NCBI GenBank assembly: GCA_031275955.1
Contig: JAISNZ010000132.1
Location: forward strand, 1-6,166
Length of the DNA: 6,166 bases
Source of the DNA: Desulfovibrio sp.
Lineage (GTDB): Bacteria; Desulfobacterota; Desulfovibrionia; Desulfovibrionales; Desulfovibrionaceae
Direction: 5' to 3'
Below, one piece after another: positions 1 through 5,516 of the stretch (the first letter of the stretch is position 1; the number at the start of each line of letters is the position of its first letter). Position numbers and translations under genes: made by a program. The notes beneath the pieces were generated by a model. The model was not told the origin of the DNA, made no database searches, and saw nothing but the letters and a program-made list of their open reading frames with translations.

Positions 1-81
1 GAGGGCCGGCACCGCCAGATGATGATGGGCCCGGCGCATTCCCTTTTTGGACTTGGATTTTTTATTCTGCTGCACAGCCAT
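1..81 (-). CDS. rpmF: 50S ribosomal protein L32, N-terminal part (runs off the left edge)
   Basis: The minus strand from position 81 encodes MAVQQNKKSKSKKGMRRAHH and continues HLAVPAL to the window edge. This is the characteristic basic N-terminus of bacterial L32 (A-V-Q-x-K-S-K-S-K-x-R-R-A-H). Only 27 residues are visible of the 55-60 usual for the family, so any C-terminal zinc-ribbon cysteines lie outside the window. L32 is a small protein of the large ribosomal subunit. The ATG is preceded by a strong ribosome binding site, GGAGGAG, 7 nt upstream. The start lies inside the 3' end of yceD, overlapping it by 20 nt, which suggests translational coupling. The yceD-rpmF order is conserved in many bacteria and supports the call. 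Confidence 0.93.
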   Translation of the reverse strand, partial: MAVQQNKKSKSKKGMRRAHHHLAVPAL

Positions 82-688
82 GATCTTTCTCCTCCGCATC
101 GCGGCCGCGGGCCGCGTCCTGATTTTTCTGTTTCCCGGCCAGCACAACGTCCCGCAAACAGGCCAGCCTGGGGTCGCCCTCCGGCCTTTCGCAGCCGCAG
201 TCTTCCCTGTTGCGGTTGGCGCCGCACAAGGGGCACAGGCCCCTGCAATCTTCCCGGCACAGGGGGTTGACGGGCAGGGCCAGGGAAAATTCCTCCCAGG
301 CCAGACCGGCCGGGTTTAGCTCATAGCCTCCGTGGGGGGTTATGCGGATAACGGCCTCATCCACTTCATGGGCCGGACTTTCGTCCCTCTCTTCCCGCAG
401 CGCGGGGTCCGCGGGAAAAGGCTCAAAACTGTCAAATCTCTGATCAAGGACAACCAGGCTGTCTTCGGTGCAAAGAACACACGGCAGGACAATCGTGCCT
501 GTGAGACGGCCCCGGAACAGGACGCCCCGGTCCTGGGGGAAGATCTGCATTTGCGCGCGAAGGGGCTCCACAATGCGGCAGGCAAGGCCGAATTCGGCGA
601 TGGGATCTTCCCAGACGCGCGGATCGTCAAGAACGAGCCTGCGCCCTTCACGGGGGAAACTCTGCAGAGGAAGCCAGTTTGTGCCCAT
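62..688 (-). CDS. yceD: YceD/DUF177 family protein (large-subunit rRNA accumulation factor)
   Basis: A protein of 208 residues encoded directly upstream of rpmF. Family members are linked to 23S rRNA accumulation and ribosome assembly; this is family knowledge, not visible in the sequence. Visible features are a CxxC at residues 70-73 (LPCVLC) and the family's C-terminal cysteine cluster at residues 144-166 (CREDCRGLCPLCG followed by DCGC), which could bind a metal. The acidic middle and the LNPAGLAWEEFSLALPVNPLC region before the cluster are also typical. The protein is longer than E. coli YceD (about 173 residues) because of a polar tail after residue 185, whose codons overlap the rpmF start. 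The ATG at 688 follows AAGGTGGAG at normal spacing and lies about 16 nt after a predicted transcription start. Confidence 0.9.
   Translation of the reverse strand: MGTNWLPLQSFPREGRRLVLDDPRVWEDPIAEFGLACRIVEPLRAQMQIFPQDRGVLFRGRLTGTIVLPCVLCTEDSLVVLDQRFDSFEPFPADPALREERDESPAHEVDEAVIRITPHGGYELNPAGLAWEEFSLALPVNPLCREDCRGLCPLCGANRNREDCGCERPEGDPRLACLRDVVLAGKQKNQDAARGRDAEEKDHGCAAE
89..95 (-). promoter_or_regulatory. Ribosome binding site of rpmF inside yceD
   Basis: GGAGGAG on the minus strand ends 7 nt before the rpmF ATG. It lies wholly within the last codons of yceD, so ribosomes finishing yceD pass over it. This fits coupled translation and fixes the rpmF start. Confidence 0.75.
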
Positions 689-710
689 ATCTCCACCTTG
701 CGGAAGGCGA

Positions 711-740
711 GTAGTACCTGTGATTGGTTAATCTTGTCAA
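711..740 (-). promoter_or_regulatory. Predicted sigma70 promoter of yceD-rpmF
   Basis: On the minus strand there is a perfect TTGACA -35 box (740-735), an 18-nt spacer and a weak -10 box TACTAC (716-711, three of six consensus bases). Transcription would begin near 704, giving a leader of about 16 nt that just holds the yceD ribosome binding site. The -35 match and the position support it; the -10 match is poor. Confidence 0.5.
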
Positions 741-794
741 TGGCGCGGCGGGCAGGGAAAACATCCTTGCCCGCGATCCGGCGCCGGCAGGAGG

Positions 795-824
795 AAAAAA
801 GGGCAAAAAAGCTTGCCTTTTGCC
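795..824 (-). terminator. Possible intrinsic terminator reading leftward, upstream of the yceD promoter
   Basis: On the minus strand GGCAAAA (824-818) and TTTTGCC (808-802) form a 7-bp stem around a 9-nt loop. After one C come six T residues (800-795). This is the shape of a factor-independent terminator, although the stem is AT-rich. No minus-strand gene lies upstream. It might end antisense transcription from the rpmB side, end a small RNA, or insulate the yceD promoter. Confidence 0.35.
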
Positions 825-851
825 GGAGCGGCGAGTAAGAGAAGCCTTCGT

Positions 852-900
852 CCCGGAGCATTTTTCCCTTCAGCCTGGATACCCGGAAAAAATGCCCCGG
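852..900. repeat. Long imperfect inverted repeat upstream of rpmB
   Basis: The arms 853-867 and 885-900 are complementary over about 14 bp, with one A-C mismatch and one bulged A: CCGGAGCATTTTTCC against GGAAAAAATGCCCCGG. The loop is 868-884. It could form an RNA hairpin from either strand. There is no T-tract directly after it on the minus strand, so it is not a standard terminator there. It may be part of an rpmB leader, a small RNA or a dispersed intergenic repeat. Confidence 0.6.
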
Positions 901-942
901 CGGCGCGAAACGCAGCGCCGCCCGCGAGATTGGCGCGGGCGG
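901..942. repeat. Two overlapping GC-rich inverted repeats upstream of rpmB
   Basis: CGGCGC (901-906) pairs with GCGCCG (915-920). CCGCCCGCG (918-926) pairs perfectly with CGCGGGCGG (934-942) around a 7-nt loop. The two stems share bases 918-920, so they cannot both be full length at once and could act as alternative structures. They belong to the gene-free stretch 689-1035, which also holds a small AGCGA/TCGCT hairpin at 961-972 and no convincing coding sequence. Confidence 0.6.
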
Positions 943-1022
943 GATCGCCGTCAGGCGACAAGCGAAATCGCTTCAGGATGATTCCTGCGGGCATGTCGCG
1001 GCACGGCCCACCCTGCCGCTCT

Positions 1023-1027
1023 GGAGG
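1023..1027 (+). promoter_or_regulatory. Ribosome binding site deciding the rpmB start
   Basis: GGAGG lies 8 nt before the ATG at 1036 but only 2 nt before the in-frame ATG at 1030. The downstream ATG is therefore the likely start, and it yields the family-typical N-terminus MAKVCDHCGK. Confidence 0.8.
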
Positions 1028-1035
1028 ATATGTGC

Positions 1036-1248
1036 ATGGCCAAGGTATGCGATCATTGCGGCAAAACGCCCCGGACAGGGCATCACGTCAGCCATTCCAA
1101 CATCAAGACCAAGCGCCGTTTTCACCCCAACCTGCAAGAGGTGCGGCACCAGAGTCCGGACGGCACGGTGCGGACTCTGACCCTGTGCACCCGTTGCATC
1201 CGTTCCGGCGCCGTCACGAAACCCTCGCCGCGTCCGGCCAGGACCTGA
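1036..1248 (+). CDS. rpmB: 50S ribosomal protein L28, zinc-binding (four-cysteine) form
   Basis: A 70-residue protein beginning MAKVCDHCGKTPRTGHHVSH. The GHxVSHSNIKTKRRFxPNLQ block and the later VRTLTLCTRCIRSG block are hallmarks of bacterial L28, a large-subunit ribosomal protein. Two CxxC pairs (C5/C8 and C51/C54) mark the zinc-ribbon form rather than the cysteine-free form made by many bacteria under zinc limitation. Length is normal for the family. An upstream in-frame ATG at 1030 is too close to the ribosome binding site. The gene is divergent from yceD-rpmF across a structured 350-bp gap and is followed after 43 bp by the rhomboid gene. No clear sigma70 promoter for it was found in the gap. 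Confidence 0.95.
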   Translation: MAKVCDHCGKTPRTGHHVSHSNIKTKRRFHPNLQEVRHQSPDGTVRTLTLCTRCIRSGAVTKPSPRPART

Positions 1249-1268
1249 GCCGTTCAGGGGCTTTCTTT
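1244..1268 (+). terminator. Weak terminator-like hairpin at the end of rpmB
   Basis: CCTGA (1244-1248, including the rpmB stop codon) pairs with TCAGG (1254-1258) around a 5-nt loop, followed by GGCTTTCTTTT. An alternative AGCC/GGCT stem is also possible. The stem is only 5 bp and the T-tract is interrupted, so termination would be partial at best. It may lower readthrough from rpmB into the rhomboid gene. Confidence 0.3.
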
Positions 1269-1291
1269 TAAGCATTTCGACAGAATAAGAA

Positions 1292-2434
1292 ATGAACCTC
1301 TCCCTGCAGGGAGATTGCCGTTTGAGGCCCATTCCCCCGACCCGTTTTCGCCCGCGAAGCAGATCTTTCCCCCTCGCGCGGACCGGGACGGGGCGACGCG
1401 TCCTTTTGTCCCGCCTCCTGGCCTCCGGCGATCCGCGCCGGCAGGCGGCTGTTCCCCCGTCCTGGCGGAATGTCGCCGCGGTGCTTGCCCGGCAGGCCCC
1501 CGCCGTGACGGAGGCGCGCATCAACGGCTGGCTCCTGGTCTGCGCGGCCAGGAAAATCCCCCACCTGATCATTCCCCGGGGGACGTCTTCGCCTCTGTAT
1601 GTGCCGGCCTTGTATGAGCGGATCGCCCTGCGCGAAATAACGGCTTTTGAGCGGGAACGCCCGCCTGTTTTCTCCCGGACGCCGACGCGGGAGCAGTTCG
1701 GGCTGGTTCTGTGTTTTTTTCTGCTGCTGGCCGTCTGGCATGGCCTGCGGTTCCACTGGTTTGGTTTCGCCCTGCTGCCCGCTCCGCCCTTTCCGGCCCT
1801 GCCCGGGGCATGGGGGGAACGTTTCGGCCTGGATATTTTCCGGGTCTGGTTTTCAGGCGAATGGTGGCGTTGCGCCACGGCCCTGACCCTGCACACGGAA
1901 GGGGCGCATCTGGCGGGCAACCTTGCCTTCGGGCTGTTCTTCTTCCTGCCGCTCTGCCGCCGGGCCGGAACGGGGCTGGGGCTTTTGCTGGCCGTCCTGG
2001 CCGGTATGCTCGGCAATGCCGGCGACGTGGCCTTTCGGGACGCCCCGCTGATCAGCATGGGGTTTTCCACGGCCTTGTTTGGCGCTGTGGGGGGGCTGTG
2101 CGCTCTGGCCGGGGTGGATGCCCTGCGCTCTCCTTCTCCGGCGGGCGGCCGGCCCCTCTCCCTGTTCAGCCCGCGCTTCAGCCGCTTCTTTTTCTCCATC
2201 GCCGCCGGTCTCGCCCTGTTGGGCTTTCTGGGCGGCGGAGCCGAAGCGCATACGGACTATGCCGCCCACATCGCCGGTTTTTGCGCGGGGGTGATCCTTG
2301 CCTTTCCGCTTCTTCCCCTGGACGCTTTCCTGCGCCGCCTTTCCCCCCGCCGGGAGGCGGCCGCTCAAATCCTCCTGGCCCTTATCTCCCTGCTCCTCCT
2401 GGCTCTGGCCTGGGGGTACGCCCTCTTGGCCTGA
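1292..2434 (+). CDS. Rhomboid family intramembrane serine protease with long N-terminal extension
   Basis: A 380-residue membrane protein. Residues 1-130 look soluble and would be cytoplasmic; a hydrophobic segment follows at about 136-150. The rhomboid core starts with the WWR motif (191-193), then HTEGAHLAGN (H201, H206, N210). The active-site serine is S259 in GFSTALFGAVGG, and the catalytic histidine is H326 in AAHIAGFCAG. Rhomboids cleave membrane proteins within or next to the bilayer; the substrate here cannot be told. Most relatives have GxSG at the serine, while this one has GFST, so the residue after the serine is changed. The last hydrophobic helix (about 357-379) is additional or TM7-like. 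The ATG at 1292 has little ribosome binding sequence; an in-frame TTG at 1322 follows CAGGGAG at 8-nt spacing and may be the true start, giving 370 residues. Confidence 0.87.
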   Translation: MNLSLQGDCRLRPIPPTRFRPRSRSFPLARTGTGRRVLLSRLLASGDPRRQAAVPPSWRNVAAVLARQAPAVTEARINGWLLVCAARKIPHLIIPRGTSSPLYVPALYERIALREITAFERERPPVFSRTPTREQFGLVLCFFLLLAVWHGLRFHWFGFALLPAPPFPALPGAWGERFGLDIFRVWFSGEWWRCATALTLHTEGAHLAGNLAFGLFFFLPLCRRAGTGLGLLLAVLAGMLGNAGDVAFRDAPLISMGFSTALFGAVGGLCALAGVDALRSPSPAGGRPLSLFSPRFSRFFFSIAAGLALLGFLGGGAEAHTDYAAHIAGFCAGVILAFPLLPLDAFLRRLSPRREAAAQILLALISLLLLALAWGYALLA

Positions 2435-2438
2435 TTTA

Positions 2439-2489
2439 CGGCACTGCCGCTCACATGTTTCCTTCGTTCACTCGTTTCCTTTGTGAACG
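2439..2489. repeat. Inverted and direct repeats in the convergent gap between the rhomboid and radical SAM genes
   Basis: This 51-bp stretch holds a short palindrome CGGCACTGCCG (2439-2449). It also holds a 7-bp perfect inverted repeat, CGTTCAC (2465-2471) with GTGAACG (2483-2489), and two direct copies of GTTTCCTT (2457-2464 and 2474-2481) set 17 bp apart. Neither strand shows a T-tract after the stem, so it is not a classical intrinsic terminator, although it may slow polymerase between convergent genes. Confidence 0.5.
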
Positions 2490-2492
2490 GCT

Positions 2493-3413
2493 CTAGCCGC
2501 AGGCGCGGCAGATGGCGATGTTCCGGAAGTCGCCGGCGTAGTATTCGTAGATGCGGTCCAGAAAGGAGGGGGAATTCCAGATTTCCTTGATGGAAGAGCG
2601 GGCGATGTTGCCGAGGACGACCGTCTGGCGCCAATCGTGGCAGCAGAGGATCATATCGCCGTTTTCAACAATATAGGCCTGTTTCAGGAAGAGGTCACAG
2701 TTTCGCTTGGGGGTGAAGGCCGTCGGAGCGATATTTGCGGGAACGGAACCGGCCCGGTTGTCCATGTGGTGGACGCTGAAGGCGACGCCCCGTTTGGCCC
2801 AGTATTCTCTGGCATAGGGCAGCTCAGGCCGGATGAGGCTGGTGTTGAGGGTGGTGACCTTGATGCCGGGGCGGCGCCGGCCGAGTTTTTTTTTCAGGGC
2901 CAGGAAGGCGTCGATGTTGGCCATGCTGACCTTGAAGTCCAACCCCATGGAGGCGCGGTACGTTTCCGGGCTGTAGCCGTTTACGCTGAACCAGAGCTGG
3001 GACAGGCCGGAGTCGATGAGCCGGCGGCCGACGGTTTCGGTCAGCAGGGAGGCGTTGGTGTTGATTTTGGTTTTGACGAAAGGGCGGCAGCGTTTGCGGA
3101 TGGCGGCCAGGATGTCGGGCATGCGCTTATCCAGGAGGGGTTCGTTGGTCAGGTAGGGGCTGATGCGGCCGACGAGGTGGCGGGAGCACTCGTCGATGAT
3201 CGCGTCAATCATTCCGTCTTCCATGCGGCCGTGGGGAATGCGTTCCGGGCTCTGGCTGTGGGGACAGAAAAGGCATTTGGCGTTGCAGGTGGAGAGGGTC
3301 TGGAACTCCACGGCGCGCGGAAAGGAGGGGCGGAATCGTTTGCCGGTTTTGAGCCAGGTATAGATCTTGTTGAGAAAACCGGCTCCGCGTTTGGGCATGA
3401 AATATTCGGCCAT
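2493..3413 (-). CDS. Radical SAM protein with twitch/SPASM-like C-terminal domain
   Basis: A 306-residue protein. The radical SAM cluster motif CxxxCxxC is C43-C47-C50 (STCNAKCLFCPH), binding a 4Fe-4S cluster that cleaves S-adenosylmethionine. Later barrel features include LTNEPLLD (88-95), INTNAS (117-122) and LWFSVNG (140-146). The C-terminal part has C239, GDMILCCHDW (C257/C258), LGNI, IKEIW and a final CRACG (C302/C305), an arrangement like the SPASM or shorter twitch domain that holds an auxiliary Fe-S cluster. The protein ends right after the last CxxC, so the domain is short, probably with one auxiliary cluster. The substrate is unknown; peptide, sugar or other modification are all possible. 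It is the last gene of the minus-strand cluster, 24 bp after the PAP2 gene. No good ribosome binding site precedes the ATG at 3413, so the start is less certain. Confidence 0.88.
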   Translation of the reverse strand: MAEYFMPKRGAGFLNKIYTWLKTGKRFRPSFPRAVEFQTLSTCNAKCLFCPHSQSPERIPHGRMEDGMIDAIIDECSRHLVGRISPYLTNEPLLDKRMPDILAAIRKRCRPFVKTKINTNASLLTETVGRRLIDSGLSQLWFSVNGYSPETYRASMGLDFKVSMANIDAFLALKKKLGRRRPGIKVTTLNTSLIRPELPYAREYWAKRGVAFSVHHMDNRAGSVPANIAPTAFTPKRNCDLFLKQAYIVENGDMILCCHDWRQTVVLGNIARSSIKEIWNSPSFLDRIYEYYAGDFRNIAICRACG

Positions 3414-3437
3414 GGGATCGCTCGTTGGGGAAAGGGC

Positions 3438-4130
3438 TTAATCCGGGAAAAGGGCGGGATCGTGTTCAGCGGGCAGGGAGATTCCCGGCTTTCCGGGAAA
3501 GCGCAGGACGGGGCGGGCTGTGCGGCCGCGCAGCGACGTTGCCGCGCGGCGGAAGAGATGCAGGTAGATCATGCTGATGCACCAGCCCGTCAGCCAGCCG
3601 AAAACCACGTCGGAGGGGTAGTGCTTGCCGAGATAAACGCGGGAATACCCGACAGCCAGGGGGATGAGGTAGATAACCGGGGACGCCTGGGGAACGAAGG
3701 CGGCGATGGTGGCGGCGGCGGCCATGGAATTGACGGCGTGCCCCGAGTAGAAGGAACTGCTCTTGCTGGCGACGGCTGTAAAGTCCGGGGGATTTTCGCG
3801 CCATGTCCCGTTGCTCAGATAGTGGACGTTGGGCAGGGTATTCTGGGGCCGCGGGCGCTTGCAGATGTCTTTGACCAGATTGGCCGAGATGTCCGCTGTC
3901 CCCACGCACAGGCCGAGGAGCAGGGTCTGGAGCAGGAGATCCCGCGCCCGGAGATTGTAGCGCAGGCGGAACAGGAAGAGGCTGAGACAGGCGACAATTC
4001 CCCAGAAAAATGGGGAGTTGGAGAGGGCCATCATGAGGGGGTTGAGGATTTCCATCCGCCAGTCCTGATTGATGCGGATAAAGAGGGCGAGATCAAGACT
4101 GTTGAGGTGGTTGAGCAGGGTGTCGATCAT
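3438..4130 (-). CDS. PAP2-family membrane phosphatase
   Basis: A 230-residue protein carrying all three acid-phosphatase motifs of the PAP2 superfamily: K87-x6-R94-P95 (KDICKRPRP), SGH at 129-131 (written YSGH instead of the usual PSGH), and SRVYLGKHYPSD with R164, H170 and D174. Hydrophobic stretches at about 38-55, 66-86, 133-147, 151-168 and 176-193 indicate a multi-pass inner-membrane enzyme with its active site at the outer face. Family members remove phosphate from lipids such as phosphatidic acid, undecaprenyl pyrophosphate or lipid A; which applies cannot be decided here. A basic, proline-rich tail of about 35 residues follows the last helix. The gene starts 15 bp after the M23 peptidase gene, which fits an envelope role. 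The ATG at 4130 has only a weak ribosome binding site. Confidence 0.9.
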   Translation of the reverse strand: MIDTLLNHLNSLDLALFIRINQDWRMEILNPLMMALSNSPFFWGIVACLSLFLFRLRYNLRARDLLLQTLLLGLCVGTADISANLVKDICKRPRPQNTLPNVHYLSNGTWRENPPDFTAVASKSSSFYSGHAVNSMAAAATIAAFVPQASPVIYLIPLAVGYSRVYLGKHYPSDVVFGWLTGWCISMIYLHLFRRAATSLRGRTARPVLRFPGKPGISLPAEHDPALFPD

Positions 4131-4145
4131 GCCGTTCCCGGGTTT

Positions 4146-5042
4146 TCAGTTCAGGATGTACCGCAGCGGGTTTACCGGAGCGCCCTTGACGATGATTTCA
4201 TAATGCAGGTGGGGTCCGGTGCTGCGCCCGGTATTGCCCAGGGAAGCGATGACCTCGCCCCGCTGCACGGACTGGCCGACTTTGACCAGCGTCTGTTGCA
4301 GGTGGCTGTATCTGGTGACCAGATCGTTGCCGTGATCGATAATCACGCTGATGCCGTAAGCTCCATCCGGTCCGGCAAAGGTGACCCTGCCTCTGGCCGG
4401 AGCCCAGACGGGCGTGCCGATCTGGTTGGAGATGTCAATGCCCTGATGCATGCTGCTTCTGCCGGTAAAGGGATTGGTCCGGTAGCCGAAGCCGGAGGTG
4501 AGATAGCCTTTGGCCGGCCAGATGGAGGGCGTGGAGAGAAGGATATCCTTGTTTTCCCGCAGAAAGGCGAGCAGACTTTCCTGCTCCACCTCCTCCATGT
4601 GGACGGAGTTGGCGAGATCGTCCACCAGGCGGTGCAGGCGGCGGGAAAACAATTCCCGATGCTGGGAAAGAAAGACGGGATTGGCGAGGGTCTGCCCGGA
4701 GGGCGGTTCCTCTTCCTGGGAAGAGGCGGAGCTGTCGATATTCATGAGTACGCGCAATTTGGCGTTGAATTGCCGCACCCTGGCGAGATCCGTTTCCAGA
4801 TCCTGGATTTTGCCGGCCAGGCTGAGGATTTGGGCTTCGGAGTCCCGCGCCGCCCGCTGGGTTTCCACCAGTTCCCGCTCCAGAAGAAAGGCGCGGGAAT
4901 AAAAATTCCACAGGTAGATGTTGATTCCGGCCAGGGCGCAGACGACAAGAAAAAGGACCATTCCGAACCAGCCGCGGAAGCGCAGATTTTTAAACCCGGC
5001 CTCCCGATCCTTGAAAATGACGATATGGTAATTTTTGAACAA
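4146..5042 (-). CDS. Membrane-anchored M23 family (LytM-type) metallopeptidase, TTG start
   Basis: A 298-residue protein. A short basic cytoplasmic N-terminus (residues 1-26) precedes one transmembrane helix at about 27-46. A likely coiled coil follows (53-100), then a linker, then the M23 domain from about 178 to the end. Zinc-site motifs are complete: HQGID (H199, D203) and PHLHYE (H278, H280), plus YSHL (H247). The TSGFGYRTNPFTG block and the lysostaphin-like glycine-rich repeats are typical. Such enzymes cut peptide crosslinks in peptidoglycan in the periplasm, or regulate other hydrolases when inactive; here the catalytic residues are intact. The start is TTG at 5042, supported by GGGAG 5 nt upstream; no in-frame ATG would keep the membrane helix. 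It heads the cluster with the PAP2 and radical SAM genes. The 120 bp before it (5043-5162) shows no convincing promoter. Confidence 0.92.
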   Translation of the reverse strand: MFKNYHIVIFKDREAGFKNLRFRGWFGMVLFLVVCALAGINIYLWNFYSRAFLLERELVETQRAARDSEAQILSLAGKIQDLETDLARVRQFNAKLRVLMNIDSSASSQEEEPPSGQTLANPVFLSQHRELFSRRLHRLVDDLANSVHMEEVEQESLLAFLRENKDILLSTPSIWPAKGYLTSGFGYRTNPFTGRSSMHQGIDISNQIGTPVWAPARGRVTFAGPDGAYGISVIIDHGNDLVTRYSHLQQTLVKVGQSVQRGEVIASLGNTGRSTGPHLHYEIIVKGAPVNPLRYILN

Positions 5043-5047
5043 GAAGG

Positions 5048-5052
5048 CTCCC
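5048..5052 (-). promoter_or_regulatory. Ribosome binding site supporting the TTG start of the M23 gene
   Basis: GGGAG on the minus strand lies 5 nt before the TTG at 5042-5040. The next in-frame methionine (residue 28) lies inside the transmembrane helix, so the TTG is the best start. Confidence 0.65.
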
Positions 5053-5070
5053 GCTGGGCCGGAAAGGGGG

Positions 5071-5095
5071 AGGACCCGGCAAGACGCGCGGTCCT
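5071..5095. repeat. Inverted repeat in the leader of the M23 gene
   Basis: AGGACC (5071-5076) and GGTCCT (5090-5095) form a 6-bp stem around a 13-nt loop, between dsrC and the M23 gene. A second small repeat, GGGGG-AAT-CCCCC, lies near 5126-5138. Neither is followed by a T-tract on the minus strand, so a dsrC terminator cannot be named with confidence. Confidence 0.35.
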
Positions 5096-5162
5096 GGCAA
5101 AAGCGCCGTTCCGCCGCCGCTTCAGGGGGAATCCCCCCGGACGGGCGAGGAGGAACAAAGAT

Positions 5163-5480
5163 TCAGACGCAACCGGTGGGTTTGGGCAACCCGGCCATTT
5201 TACAGGCTCCTTTGCCCGGTCCCGAGGGAAAGAGCTCATAGATTTCCTTGAGCTTGAACCCGGTATTTTTGGACAGGATGCGCACCATAGGGGCGATGCC
5301 GTTTTTTTTGTAATAGTCTTGCAGAAACTCCAGAACTTTTTTATGATCGGCGGTAATTTCTCTGATCCCCTCCGCCTGACGCACATATTCCACCCATTCC
5401 GGAGACCAGTCCTCAAAGCGGAGGAGAAAACCGTCTTCATCCACCTCAAAAGTTTTACTCTGGAAGTTGATTTCAGCCAT
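5163..5480 (-). CDS. dsrC: Sulfur carrier protein DsrC (dissimilatory sulfite reductase partner)
   Basis: A 105-residue protein, the normal length for DsrC of sulfate reducers. Family blocks are the N-terminal FEVDEDGFLLRFEDWSPEWV, the helix-turn region FLQDYYKKNGIAPMVRILSK, and the C-terminal arm GKGACKMAGLPKPTGCV. Both conserved cysteines are present, C93 and the penultimate C104, spaced as in true DsrC; TusE and other relatives usually have only the last one. In sulfate reducers DsrC accepts sulfur from DsrAB as a trisulfide between these cysteines and is re-reduced by the membrane complex DsrMKJOP. In Desulfovibrio dsrC is commonly separate from dsrAB, as it is here. The ATG at 5480 follows AAGGAGG at 5-nt spacing. 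The gene has its own predicted promoter and a long structured leader. Confidence 0.97.
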   Translation of the reverse strand: MAEINFQSKTFEVDEDGFLLRFEDWSPEWVEYVRQAEGIREITADHKKVLEFLQDYYKKNGIAPMVRILSKNTGFKLKEIYELFPSGPGKGACKMAGLPKPTGCV

Positions 5481-5485
5481 TCTAT

Positions 5486-5492
5486 CCTCCTT
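5486..5492 (-). promoter_or_regulatory. Strong ribosome binding site of dsrC
   Basis: AAGGAGG on the minus strand ends 5 nt before the dsrC ATG. It is close to a perfect match to the 16S rRNA tail, as expected for an abundant protein. Confidence 0.8.
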
Positions 5493-5516
5493 GGACGATT
5501 GTCGCGCGGGATTTTT

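Noticed and set aside
340..861. A 173-codon minus-strand frame overlapping yceD and the upstream gap
   Set aside because: It is another frame of yceD; it lacks the family cysteine motifs and recognisable domains, and yceD itself has promoter and ribosome binding site support.
852..942. A 6S RNA or known riboswitch upstream of rpmB
   Set aside because: The hairpins are strong, but no conserved core sequence of a known class was recognised. It is reported only as structured DNA.
737..994. An 85-codon minus-strand frame inside the gap upstream of rpmB
   Set aside because: Its codons come from the hairpin-forming sequence, the composition is Ala/Gly/Pro/Arg-rich, no good ribosome binding site precedes it and it overlaps the yceD promoter.
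973..2199. A 408-codon minus-strand open frame over rpmB and the rhomboid gene
   Set aside because: It is antisense to two well-supported genes, and its product is dominated by Arg, Ala, Pro and Gly as expected from GC-rich shadow translation.
5126..5138. GGGGG-AAT-CCCCC as the dsrC terminator
   Set aside because: The stem is only 5 bp with no T-tract after it on the minus strand.
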